Below, piece by piece: positions 27,683 to 40,104 of a stretch of DNA of 64,000 bases. The number at the start of each line of letters is the position of its first letter. Position 1 is the first letter of the stretch. The notes under the pieces were generated by a model. The model was not told the origin of the DNA. It did not search any database and saw only the letters and a program-made list of their open reading frames with translations. The stretch is from Sitta carolinensis (lineage: Eukaryota; Chordata; Aves; Passeriformes; Sittidae). Location of the stretch: assembly GCA_032173965.1 (NCBI GenBank), contig CM063284.1:131679125-131743124 (forward strand), written 5' to 3'. The translations under genes were made by a program, and so were the position numbers.

Positions 27683-28585
27683 TCCAGTGTCTTATTCCTT
27701 TTCCTTGGAGAGCCCCAGGGACTGTTCTCATACAGGTGCTTGAAGTGCTACACAGGAGAAAGTCCCTGCCCAGAATTGGACTGCCCCGAGGACTTAACAC
27801 CACTCTGTTTCCACACTGCTCTCACTTGCCTTAAACCAAGACAGTAATGTAGACACTCTGTGGTAGTATTAAAGCTGGTTAAGACGGTCAAATAAACTAC
27901 CAGGACTCCCTGCAGCACTGAAACCTAAAAACATGTTCCTCCCAAAGCAGTCAGGAGACGGATGGGTGCATGGCTGATAGGAGCAAGGCTGGCTGGGGTC
28001 TGCCCCATGGCTAGGTAGCAACTATTCCCACTCCCTGAGGATAATAGGGCCCCATCCTGGGAGAGGACTGGTTTCAATATGGGACTCTCCATCTTGATCC
28101 AGTTTGGATGGGTCAAGACATGTTGAGACATACCCTTTCAATATGCTGCATTTTATTAAAAACAAAGTAGCTGTGGGCCAGATTGTAAAACTAGGTGGGC
28201 CTCATTTGTCTGTCCCTACTGTAAGCCAATGAAACCTTCAACATATTCAAACTCTCACCTTTTTACCCATTTGAATGAAAAAGCATCACTAATAAAAGAA
28301 AATGACTCACCTAATGCTAAACCTGAGCTCTGTAGATCAGCTTTGATCAAATTCACTGACATTTGGATAACTGCGTTATTATAACTAAAACATCTTTTAA
28401 AGCTTTTTTTTTCCAGACGTTCATTCTTTAAAATTTGCTTTGATCACTGTGCATATCCTTTTCAGCAGAAATTTGTCCACAGAGGGTGAATTTTTTTCAT
28501 TTGTTTTTCATATGGCCTCTCTTTCCTTTGTTCATATTTTAAATCAGTGAAGCTACCCTTCAAGCTAGCCCTTACAATAAAAATG

Positions 28586-28655
28586 CAGCTACTGTGTGGC
28601 TTTTAACAACTCATTTAACCCATCTGTGCTTCAATAGTCTTGTTAGAAACCCAAG
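28586..28655 (+). mobile_element. MIR/CORE-SINE-like remnant
   Basis: The string CTACTGTGTGGC, then AACTCATTTAACCCATCTGTGCTTCA, split here by position, follows the order of the MIR consensus (trait of a tRNA-derived SINE: TGTGTGACC...CACTTAACC...CTGTGCCTCAG). Highly diverged. Recognised from memory of the family, not from a search. Confidence 0.45.
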
Positions 28656-29169
28656 GCAACTCACACTCATTTATGCAATGAGGCTGATCATGAGGCTTAA
28701 TTAGATTTTTTTTAGGATAAAGTAAACATTTCTGAAGGGCAGAGCAGGGAAGTGACGGTTGCTGTTATGGTGGTCTGACAACACCAATTTGTAATATGTT
28801 ACAACAGTAGTGTTACAAAATGCTGCACAGAAGGATATTTCTTTCAGAAAGTACTTTTGAATTAGTTCAAGTGCTCCAGTTTCCAAATAGGAGTCACAAT
28901 CCGAGACAATTAAAATAAATGGAAGCAGGAATGTGTCAGGACAATTACAAATTAAAAGATTGAAATCACTGCAGATGGAAGGGCAAAAATTTGCCTGTGT
29001 GTAAGAATGCATCTGTGTATGAAGCTCAACTTTAGATATTGAGAAGGATAAAGTTTGACTTTTCCTATGGAAAGAAATTCACACATCTATGATGCAATAA
29101 AATTTAGTTTAGCAATACATAAGTGCATTTGTAACCAATTTTTCCCTTTTAAGCAGGCAGGAAGACTGT

Positions 29170-29660
29170 TTAAGCTTTACTTTGCTAATTATCATTTATT
29201 GTAATTTGATCATGCAGCTGGGGAAGGTGGTGCTGATTGTTCATCAAAGAGGGCGTCTGCCAGGCCCTAGAGTCAAGATACTCTTATTAGTGGCTTTTTA
29301 CAGCATGGGCAGAGTTCTTGTTAGAGCTTGTAACAGAGGTGGATTAACTACAAATAAATTTTAAAACGTTGAAGTCTAGAGCTGTAGCACCTTTTGCCGT
29401 ATTCTAGGAAAAGAAGTGAACGTGTTCAGGTGAGGTTGGCTGGTGAGCTTCTCCCCCTGGCTAGCACCAAGGTGCAGTCTTCGCCCTCTCAGGGCTGCCT
29501 GCGCAGCCATTTTGCAAGCACAGATTCCTGTCATCTGACAGAGCGAGCCCTGCAGCTCGGCACGGCCTCTGCCTCCCATAAAGCTATTTATGAGCACACA
29601 CTGCCAAAGATCAGGCCCCGCGATCATTAGCCCCGCACCAAGCTTCTTAGGGATGGCTTG
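29170..29660. promoter_or_regulatory. Candidate distal cis-regulatory element
   Basis: Repeat-free sequence. The left part has clustered homeodomain-type cores (TAATTATCATTTATTG at about 29187). The right part (29385-29640) has about ten CpGs in an AT-rich neighbourhood. Open frames occur on both strands and are not convincing. The function is inferred. Confidence 0.3.
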
Positions 29661-32600
29661 TTTTCCCAAAACACTTTAGGCTGAGAATTCCTATTAATAT
29701 AAATCTGCTTTAAACAGGAGATAGTAATTTTTTTAATGCAGACATCCTCTAATATTTTCATGATGTGGCTTATACCTTAATAGATAGCAGTTGCGGTGCA
29801 GATCTGGCCACGCAGTTGCAGAACATATTTGCGGTAATGAGAACCCTTGCTGACATGGAAAATTAATATTAAGAAAATTAATGTAAGGAAAATCTTTAAT
29901 AGGTTTTTGTCTGTGTCTAATGCAATTTAGTAGTTAGCAGAAGGAAGGAATTTAGTACCAGGTGAGTAGCCAGCTCTTCAGAAATCATGTTTTGTTGACC
30001 ACATTTTAAGACCTGCTGTTTTGATTTAGTGCATCAGGAGCAATATCTGCTTTGTAAACAACAGCATGAAACACCACACTCAGGATCCCACCTGGCATAC
30101 TGAGCTGTCAGAACCTTGCCCACAAGAAAGAGTTCCTTGGCACAAATGTTTTTCATGTTGGTGCCCTGTCTGGGGAAGTGCTTTGAAAGCTCAGAAACTT
30201 CAGCAGGGCAGGAGAGCAGCTGAATGCTCAAATCCACCTAGCAGTGACTGAGTGAAAATACATTATCTTTCCATAAGCAGCATCTGTCAAGTCCGTTGGC
30301 AGAACAGAGGTAGCTGATTTCCCAATGAGAAAGGCTGCTCTTACTTGTTGCTTGTCCAAGGACTACAGTGTTCCAGCAATAGGGCAGCGTGCAGGCACTG
30401 CTCCACACAAAAGGGGAGGAAATCCTGGATGGGAGCCAACCTCCTCTGCCTCTCACCCCAGCCTCTTCCCCCAGCTCACAGCTGCCATCCCATCAGAGAA
30501 CACCAATGTTGGCATCAGCTTTTGTTCAAGGTGATCTGTGGTCTAGATGTTAATCTTTATATCTGTTGTCTGTTTTTTTCTTGAATAAAAGAAGGCTGTC
30601 ATATTTTTCTCCTTTTTGCTGCGAGGAAAGTAGGTACTGACCTCCTTTATTTCCTGGTGATTGTGGATATTACAGATGATCCAAGCACAAGATATCTTGC
30701 TTGACATTACAGAAGCCAAAGGGAAAAGAATTCTTGGAAGAAACCCCCCTTTTTTTTCTTTTTTCAATTTAGACAGCTTGAAGTTGTTTTGTTTCATTAC
30801 CTCCTACCTAAATTTCTTGAAAACAATACTTAGCAAGAAGGAGGGATTTTTTGGTAAACACCGTGTATTGTATGCCATTTTTCAAGGAGTGGGCAGACTC
30901 CAAACAGCCTTATGAGTCCTCCCTGAGAGACACCAATTGTATTTGATCAATAAGAAATGTGTGTGTCTGTGCACAAATAAAAGGAGCAGCAAATCCAACC
31001 CTCTTATCTCCCTTCGTTCTTGCATGCCAGATCACCTTTAGCATCAGCTCCAGTCCTGCAGCTGCTCCTTTCAAGCAGGGCTCATCGACACCAGCCCTGG
31101 CTGCTGACCTGCTCTGGCTACATTCAGGCTCTGTCTTCCTTCACCCCTTCCCTTCACCCTTTCATTCCCACAACCCGAAGGAAATGGAAAATGAAAGTGA
31201 ATTGTTAACTGCACTTTTTCAAAATTAAACAGATATCAGAAGGTCTCTGGAAGTGAAAGATGACAATTATTTTCTAAAATACTGCCATAACATTTTTTTA
31301 GTAACCCTCTGCTGCTCATCATTTCATTAGTGAGGGTGCACAGAGAACAAAGTTTGCTTTATCACAGGAAGGACTGTCTTCCAGGAAACCCCAACAGACA
31401 CACAGAGAAATGCTGCTAGGTTGAAGGATCTTTCATGATTTGGATAGTTAGTTTTGCCCAGATAGGAAATAATTTATTCTGTATCACTAATTCAGAAAAT
31501 CTTTTAATCGGATTGACTAGCAATGTGTTTATATTCATCATCATCTTGAGTACTACCAGTGGCTTGATCACATTGTTCAGAAATAATACATGAACAAAAC
31601 ATGCTTATAAAGTATAAATATTGGTGTCCATTCTGTGCTGTGCATGCCCATCTAATTTCTTTTTATCCCCAAATATTTATTATAACTTCATTTTGCAACA
31701 TGTGGATAGTTAGTTCATACTCAAAAAGTAACAGAGTATTGAAATATTGCCCTTTTTTTCCCCCTGAAGAATGTTATAATTAAATCAACCTTTTTCTGTT
31801 GCCTATGATATTTTTATAGAAGGTAGATAACATATATGCATATTTGGAGCCACACACTAACATACACACCCAAAACACATATGATGTTTCGTGGCTGAAC
31901 CAGTTGCATTTGTCATCAATAACAGCAAAACATGGAGCTGATCCAATTGCTTTGCATTTTCCTGTCACATTAATGCAATATAGAAATATAAAAATAATAC
32001 ATAATTATACTCATCATATTACAGTAGAAAGCTTTCTGTCTTGATTTTTAACTCTGTTCTCATCTCTACTAGAAACCATTATTTTATCTGACTTTACAAT
32101 GTTCCTTTGCATCAGAAAAATTGCTGCTTATACTTGCATAAGCCATTCAGCAGACTGATAAAGAAAAAAACGTGCACAAAGAATAGAGGACAAAAGTTTA
32201 TATCAAACAATACACATCAAAGAGGAGAGACTTCACTTCCTTTTTCTTACCTCCACCCGTAGATTTTCACATTAATCAAATCATTACTATATCATTGCTA
32301 GTACCCCAAATGGATCATATTAATTCACTTCTTCTCATTCAAAATTATTTTTTATTAAATCCTTAACTACCCTTATATCAAAATAACATGCTAATGAACA
32401 TTTTAAATAGTTGATAAAGTAGAACATTTGCCATTTTAATTCTTGTTAGGTGGACCCCAAAACAAAAACACATCAAAAGAGAAAAGAACCTAAAATTTCA
32501 ATTAATCTTAACCAGAAGTTCAAGTAATGACAATATCGAAGAGACTTTGTAATACTTAATATCCCCTGACAATATTTCAAATCCACATGTGAATATAAAA

Positions 32601-33089
32601 TAACTTCTCGCTTGACTTCATTGACCCAGAATTGTCAGTGGAATAGAAACTTCAGCAATTCCTAAAGGTATCAAAGTGTGATTTGCTCTGATTTCAGCTT
32701 AAATTATCTATTTGTCTATATCTGCATTTTGTCTCTTTCAGAAAGCAGAGGGGATTTGTTCGCTCATGGTCTTTAAAAACACTGTCTTATTTTCATTAAG
32801 CTAAGCCCACTGCTGATGTAATTCTTGCATTACAAAGGTCTTAATTTAAACCATGACATAAATGCTTTTCATCAGTTGATTTTTTTGTTCTTTGTGCCAA
32901 ATTTCTTGCATTTTTAAAATAAAGAATATGGTGTATAATAACTGCTGCGGGACAGGCTGCTTTATTCTTCAATATGAAAGACAAATGGGGTGTGACATGC
33001 ATACGTTTCAACATGCAGCACTTACTTCTTCAGGACCTTTACTTTTTCCACTGTTTTCTCAGTAGACTATTTCACTTCCTTTGAATCAG

Positions 33090-33160
33090 GCCTAACGATA
33101 ACACCGGATTTGAAGCACGGTTCTCGGCGTTGAGCACACTGACGGGACCCAAAGGTGAAA
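33090..33160. promoter_or_regulatory. CpG-bearing unique patch in the gene desert
   Basis: Six CpGs within about 50 bp (33095-33145), where surrounding kilobases have almost none. Local retention of CpG suggests an unmethylated or conserved element. It lies directly beside a polypyrimidine tract. Confidence 0.3.
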
Positions 33161-33166
33161 AGTGCT

Positions 33167-33247
33167 TCTAATCTCTCTGCTCTCTCTCTCCCCCTCCTCT
33201 CCCTCTTCCACTCCCTGCCTTCCTCTCCTTCCTTCCCCCTCCACTCA
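33167..33247. repeat. Polypyrimidine (CT)-rich tract
   Basis: About 80 bp that are almost entirely C and T on the + strand, with CTCTCTCT and CCTTCC runs. Confidence 0.85.
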
Positions 33248-34484
33248 AGGATTGGGGGTCTGCAGATGATAATTTACAGAGCGTTTTGGAAGAAGGGTGG
33301 GGACGCATTCCTAACACCCCAAATCCTGGTTTGCATTACACATTAGGGATTTCAAAGCACACCAAGATTTAATCATAATCAGAAAGTAGAGAAATCGTTT
33401 CTACAATGTTCTGCAGTACCGAATCTTTTTTTTTTTTCCCTTTGGTATCTCTGTAACTAATGCAGCAAAATTGTATTGCCATCATGCCCTACTATTATTG
33501 CAATGATCAGTGAGCTGTGTAAACTGCAAAACTTTGGATATTATTTTGAATTTAGGAGCTTGCTTAATTTTCAGATGGAGTCAAAAGGCATTATCTCTCT
33601 ACTTAAATGTGAAAGTATAGAAGAATTTTTTCTTGATTAGCATTACTGCAAATGAATCAAGATTACAATGGAAAGGATGCAAATATGTTATTTAAGTAGA
33701 ATTTTCAACATGGTCTATGCTAACACCAAACCGCAGCCTTAGTTCATTGATCTCCACAGGAAAATATTGTCAAATACATAACAGATTTAGAAAATCTCAG
33801 TTGAGTTTGTGGAAGGAATATAATTTTTAAATGATCTTTCTTCATCTACTGCATTTTAGAAGATGTTGACCTGATACTTCTATGTTTGTCCGAGCTTTAT
33901 ACTTTGTCTTTAAAGCAATGCTCTTAAAATTGACAAAACAGGATACAGGGACAGGTTGACCTTTAGTCTGTCAATTTTCTTGTCTTATGCAAGACATTAA
34001 ATGAAATTGAAAAAGTGTCTTTTTTATATTTTACAGATTAAGCATTTGTAATTAATTAATTTTACATGAGGCAATAGATTAATTCTATTTCTTGAACATT
34101 GGGGACCTAAATAAAATTGAAGTTGGGGAAATAAATGTTTTTTCCTACAAAATACTTAGGACAACAGTATGTTGAATACTTCTAAATTGCAGATTATATC
34201 CATAAGGTTGGATATTATTTGATCTGTTATTTTACCTTTTCTCCTTTATTTGCTTTATTGTTCCATTGCATGAACCTGAGCTGAAGAGAGCAGGGCTGTT
34301 CTGTAAGGGAGTGTTCATCTTTACATATTTTAAACCTATTTTGATAGATTTATATCAAGGCTGAAGTAATTCACTCTGGGAAAAAACTTGGCATCAAAAC
34401 TTTTAAATACAAGCAGATTTTTCTTTCAAATTTTTTAAAGAAAATTTAAAAATAATTCGGCATGTTCTTAAAGGCAAAAGTTAA

Positions 34485-34565
34485 GTCCTGATTCATTTTA
34501 AGTCAATGGGAGTTTTGCCATGACTTCAGTGGAGCCAGGATTTCCTTCAAATGATGGGAAACAAT
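34485..34565. mobile_element. Ancient amniote repeat fragment
   Basis: The run AGTCCTGATTCATTTTAAGT, then CAATGGGAGTTTTGCCATGA and CTTCAGTGGAGCCAGGATTTCC, has the wording of old dispersed repeats common in reptile and bird genomes, with TCCTG and CAGGA at opposite ends. The family is not assigned. Confidence 0.4.
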
Positions 34566-37500
34566 TGCATTTAGCATTTTCAGATGGAAATTTTGTGCTT
34601 GTATAAATTGGAATTATTTTATTTTTTTTTTAAGTGGGGCTGTGTGTATACGTATTGTATAATCCATAGCGTGAACTCATCTCTGGATATCTTTCTGTTA
34701 AGTGACTGTCTTTTTTTCATTAAGATAAGTAACAGTTCAACATATGTGGTTACTTAAGAAATTCCTCAGGATCTTTAGTGGAGTCTTTCGGGATAAGATG
34801 TGAAATCAGCCGTTGTCATTCATGACAAAGATCCCGCATAATTTTTCTTAAGAGTTTGACATGCCAATGAGAGTGGATCAGCATTAGTGATTGTATTTTG
34901 TCCATGCACTTTCCATCTAAGGTTTGGATCTGAGATGGGACTTCTGCCTTTCCTGCCTTCAAGTACCACTTTGCACTAAAGTACCTTACATTTTTGGCCA
35001 GGCCAGGGGAGCTGTGAACTTCATTAACTTGCCTTGCTTCACAGAAAAGTGAGGTTGTCATTGCTCACCTTTGTCAAAGACAGAACCTGACCCCCGGAGA
35101 AGTTAAAGACTGCTTGTGTGAGGTACCTGCAGGATGGGCCTGGCCTCTCTCTGTCAGATAAAGCTGTTCCAAAGAGATTTATCATACCTGTCACCTCTGA
35201 TTGTATTCAAATGTCAGCAATACTAATGCTATCTGAGGCAGATGATAAAATTTTTGTACAAGGGATGAGTAGTTCAACCAGACCTACCCTGAAGTTCCTG
35301 CCTTGAACTTTCAGAACCCAGTACTTTCTTGGGGATTTAACCCCACATGTAGGGTCTTGGGCCCACACTAGGCTACTGTAGAAAGGACAGTCCCTTCCCC
35401 ATGCCAGCAGGGTAGGACAGTGCCCAGCTCTGGGTTTCAGGATGTCAGAAACTGGACCAGCTCCACTGTCGTAGTCTTAGATGTGAGACAGCATCTAAGG
35501 CCTTTTTGGATGTTTCCTGTGGATGTGAGATTGATGGTAATTCTCTGGTGCAATCCTGCTTGTTTATAAAGAATAAATAGCTCTCCTGAACCCCATGAGG
35601 GACCAGCAGCAACATGCTACAACTTTGCCTGGAATCATTGGCCAGCACTTCCAGAGGGTTTTCTGCTGAAAAGGAGCTCTGCTCCCTGCTTTCCTCCCTG
35701 GCTCTGCCATCAAGAGTGGCTCAGCTGCACCCTGGCTGTGGTTTCTCCACAAATTTAGTGCAGTTTTCTCTCTGTTGCCTGTACACTTCACATTGTCTGC
35801 ACCAGGGAAGGCTGGGCCCCCCAGGCTGCAGGTGCATGGGCTGTGCAACCTGGGGAGATCAGAGCTTCCACGAGTCTCCTTCCTACACAAAAATGCTGTG
35901 AACCTGAACAAACTGGGTCAGCACCACATTATGGTCATGCCCTCCCAACCGAGGCAGAGGTGTGACAGAGTTGCCCTCGGCATGTGTACCCTGGCTGCCT
36001 GCCTTCCCAAGTCCTGGTCAGAAAGCTGAGTGACAAGTGTCACCTTATTGTCCAAATAAAGAGTTCTTTCTGCTATGTATGCACGTACCATGGCCTTTTG
36101 AGCTCAAGTGTGTATCCTACCATGCTTGTGATGAACAGGCAGCATTGCAAAGTCTTGAAAATGCAAATGCTGACAGTAAGAACTGAGGCAAGGCTGAACA
36201 GTGAGTTGGATATGGCTAAAATCAGTAACTGCTCTGTGAGCAAACACAGAGCCAAGAGAGTGAAATGCTGGGCTTTTATTCCTTCCTCCACAAATGGAGG
36301 AAGGAACAAAAATGGAGTCCCTGTATGTCTTGGCTGTTGTCTGTATGTAAATGTACTATTGCAGTGTGTAGCTGCCTCCACACATACATTTTCATCATTA
36401 TATTAATTTTATCCTTCTGTGGGGAATAACTACATTGCATGTTAATACTATCAGGAGTTTGCACTGTTAACATTCTATTATACTCCCATAAAATCCAATA
36501 ACAATTTCGTAATCAGACTAAATAACTCTACACCCCCAGTCTAAATATATGTGTGTATGACCAAACAGCATTTTTTGCTGCTAGGATGAGGCATTTTCTG
36601 AGATTTTAGAAGATTTTTTTTTTTACAGCAGCATGCAGTCCAAAGCTCAGCATTGATCTCACAGAACCTGGATGTTGCAGGAACTGCCAGGCAGCCCTAT
36701 CACAACTTGTTGCCTTGTGCTGCTGTCTTTTGTGATACAGCTTTTGTTTCCACAGTTATGATCTGTTATATTATGGCTATGACCAAATACACCTGGTTGA
36801 TGTATTTGCAGTTTTGGTTAAACACATAAGGGGTTTAACAATGTGATGAGAACAATGTGATTGTTATTTCAATTTGCATACCTTTTAGTATATGCAGAAA
36901 TAACATGCTTCTGTGCATCTCCGATCTTTGAAGCATTATAGCCTTTTTGTTTTGTTGCTCAGAGTAAACACTGGCCTCTATATATGCATCCTGCTCTCCA
37001 TCTGGCATTCCGAGACTGCAAGCAGTAGTAAAGGTGGGGCAACAGACTTCAAAGATACTTATACGTCTTGAAACTAAGCACTGTGCTAAACTCTCTTTAA
37101 TGCCTCTGTGGGAAAGTGTCTCCATATGTCATCCCATATATTTTCTTTGCTATTTAAAGTATTGCTTAATAGTACACTAAGCTGGTGGAAAACTATTTGC
37201 TTTGTTGGGTTAGTTCTACTTGGGCTTAATGCAGGGCTGGGTAAGCACCAGAGCCTGCACACGGGAGTGAGTGGGACCAGGAGCAGCTGGGGTGGGAGGA
37301 AGAGGGATTGGGGCACCCAGCAGGCAGTGGGGTTTCCATTGCTGGGAAGTGGTTATCACTCCAGCTGAGTGGAGAAATCCTTGGCTGGCTGGGAGGTGTC
37401 AAGGCAGGGGTGTAACTGGACTTGCACTTCATCAATTGCACAAACAGCCTGTGGGTAAGTGGGGTCTGTATTTCTGAAGTATTTTCAGACCTTGTAAATC

Positions 37501-40053
37501 CCCATCTCCTTTGCTTAAGTCCTACTCCTTTTGGACTGTTCTTCCCAACTTTGTGCTTTCTCTCTCTTAGCAATTGGAGCACCTTCCTGCAATCCTGTCA
37601 TCTTGTTTCTTGTCTTCTCTGTCTTCTGTGATTCTCTCAACTCTGTAATTACTCTTTTAACAGGTGCTCTGGAAACTCCTTCTTATGTTTCCCTACTGAC
37701 TTTTGAAGGGTTCTTTCAGGTTTTGACTTTGATCTCCTTGCCTGGTTTCTCTGCACTTCGTCTCTGGACAACCTCCTACCAGAAACAGATATGTAGAACT
37801 CATTGTTGTGCTAGCAAGTCATAGACCTACCATGCATCTCCTGCCACATCCTCCTGCTTTCACCTTAATAGTCTACTTTTTTAAAAAAGCCCATCCTTTC
37901 CCATTTCTTAAATCTGGGCCGCCACACTTTCAGGAATGCAGAAGTCATGAGACCAAAAGGACAATCACTCCTTTATTCTGATTGTTTATCTGGACTTCAA
38001 AGTAAACTTCCTTTAGAACCATGATTTTTAAAATTTGGGGTTGTCGTTCCCTCCTCATTTATAACTACAGACCAAATGCCTTGTAAGAATTTGTCTTTCT
38101 TTGAGATGTTATTTTTTTTCCTCTCCAGTACATGGTGACATCTTTTGTGACTTTCTATCTTCTGTAGTTTTGTAGAGACAGCAACCAACAAATTTCCCTC
38201 TGGTCATTCTTTAACACCACTTGGGCTACTGTGCTTTCTTGGTTGCTGCCCTATTTCTGCAGAGTAACCCAAGCAAGAAACCAGGTTAGGAGGTAAGTTC
38301 TTGAAAATGAAAGTGATAAGACTCCAGTTCACAGTCTAGTTATCACTAGCTTAACTATTTTACCTGTGCTAGTGCCGTGGTCAGGACCCCTACTGTTGCA
38401 GTAGGACTTCTCTTGTGCTAGAGAGGGTTAGTGAAAGTCTTTGTGAACAACCTGTTTTATCCAGCTCTAAACGTCTCCTGTACATTCTCCTCCCTGTCTT
38501 CCTGCAAGACGTGATCAGGGTGGCCAGGGCTCTTGCATGAATGTCCTTGGTACAACCCTGCCTGCTGTTCCACAGTTTAACCCTTATATAAGGTTAAATG
38601 CACTTTTTTCATAAAAAATATGCACTTTCTTCATTGCAGTATCTCAGGAGGAAAAGCTAGAAGGCTTTAAATGCAATGTTTTTATTGGAGTGAAGGTGAT
38701 TTTTCAAAGGTGACTTTTTAACAGATGGTAGAAAATGTCAAGGCTTCTGCTAGTGTTTAACTGTAATATAGCATTGCTATGGAGGATGCGTTGTCAAATG
38801 GTAATAAACTCCAATCCTAATGGATGTATGTGGCCAGCAGTTACACTTATTCCAAGGTCCTTTTAAAAATCTTACTATTCATGAACCAAGCATGACTCAA
38901 GCTTGCCATATAGGAGAACAGGTTTATCTCTCCCTCCAGTTATAGTATTTATAATAAAAATAGACATTACAGTATATATTTAATAAAAATATATATAATT
39001 GTGTTTTCCAAAGACCTGAACTTATGGAAAACTGCTTTTGACCAGCAGAAACTGAGTGCCCACTACATGTTACCCAAAAGACTTCATAGCATTTCAGTCT
39101 GAAAAGGTCAGGTTTTACACCTCCTCACAAGGCAGCCTGGTATGGCAATGTGAGAGCTGCCTTTGATTTGGGAAGGTTGAAGAAGAAAGGATTTGAGCAA
39201 ACCAACTCCATACATTCAGGACCAGAAAAATGCTGGTCCATAAATTAAAACTTCTCAGAGAAATCAAATTCTACTCACTTTGTTGGAAGCACAACTCTGT
39301 TTCCAGTCAAAGGAATGAGCATAGTTGATCCCTCCACATATAGTTTTTTGAGTTTGGAAATTCAAACATGAGAGAAAGTATCTCTCTGACTCTTTTGTAG
39401 AGGAACCATTTTCCCTGCACTGATGTGAGTTGGGCTGTACCAGTATAAGTGAGGACAACACTTGACTTAGCCCTGTGCTCATGCTTAAAATATTGCCCCT
39501 ATTCACAGAGTGGAAACTTGCTGGATTTTTTCCATTAGGAGGAGAAATTGATGATAGGAGTCAGGAATGTCTTTGGTTTATTTACAAAAACACGTACTCA
39601 GAATCTTGTTTCTCTGAATGCAGCAGAAACAAACAACAGGCCCTTTTTCTTACTCAGAGTTTCCAGCCCGATTCTGTGGAGTGGTGTGTATTCTGTGGAG
39701 CTGTGCTGCTCCAGCCTGGGCCCCTGGCAGGGCTCTGCTGCCCTGGCTGCTGCTCCTGAGGGGCAGTGAGGTGGCAGAGGCACATGCACACCCAAGCCCC
39801 CCTCCTCCCCACAGTAAACCAGCTCGCCTCCTAACCCCTACATGCCCTGGGGGATCCTGGCCAAGCTCAGCCTGCTTCTGGCCGAGCTCTGTCACCATCC
39901 AGGTCGCATCTTCTGCTGTCTCCAGCCTTCTACTCCTGAAGGAGCTGGAATGCTCTTTCCATTTAACTTGAGGGGCAGACATGTGCAATAACTTTTACAG
40001 AATTATGTAGGTTAAAAAACTCCACTGTCATGAGAAGCCCATATAGATACAAC

Positions 40054-40104
40054 CCACATGTGCACATGCACACACATGCACACTCCTGCACTCACATGCA
40101 CACA
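40054..40104. repeat. Imperfect ACATGCAC tandem repeat
   Basis: Alternating purine-pyrimidine sequence with about five copies of an ACATGCAC-like unit, of the kind that can adopt Z-DNA. Confidence 0.7.

Larger units (their letters stand above)
24413..33155. other. Intergenic gene desert with candidate regulatory patches
   Basis: No gene is supported. The region includes CpG-bearing unique stretches at about 24940-25050, 25120-26080 and 29380-29660, which stand out from AT-rich surroundings. An ancient SINE-like fragment lies at about 28586-28655 and a short tandem repeat at 27626-27682. The remainder is featureless to inspection. Confidence 0.5.

Noticed and set aside
40054..40104. CRISPR-like direct repeats
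   Set aside because: The units are contiguous, about 8 bp long and degenerate, without spacers. It is a simple repeat in a vertebrate genome.
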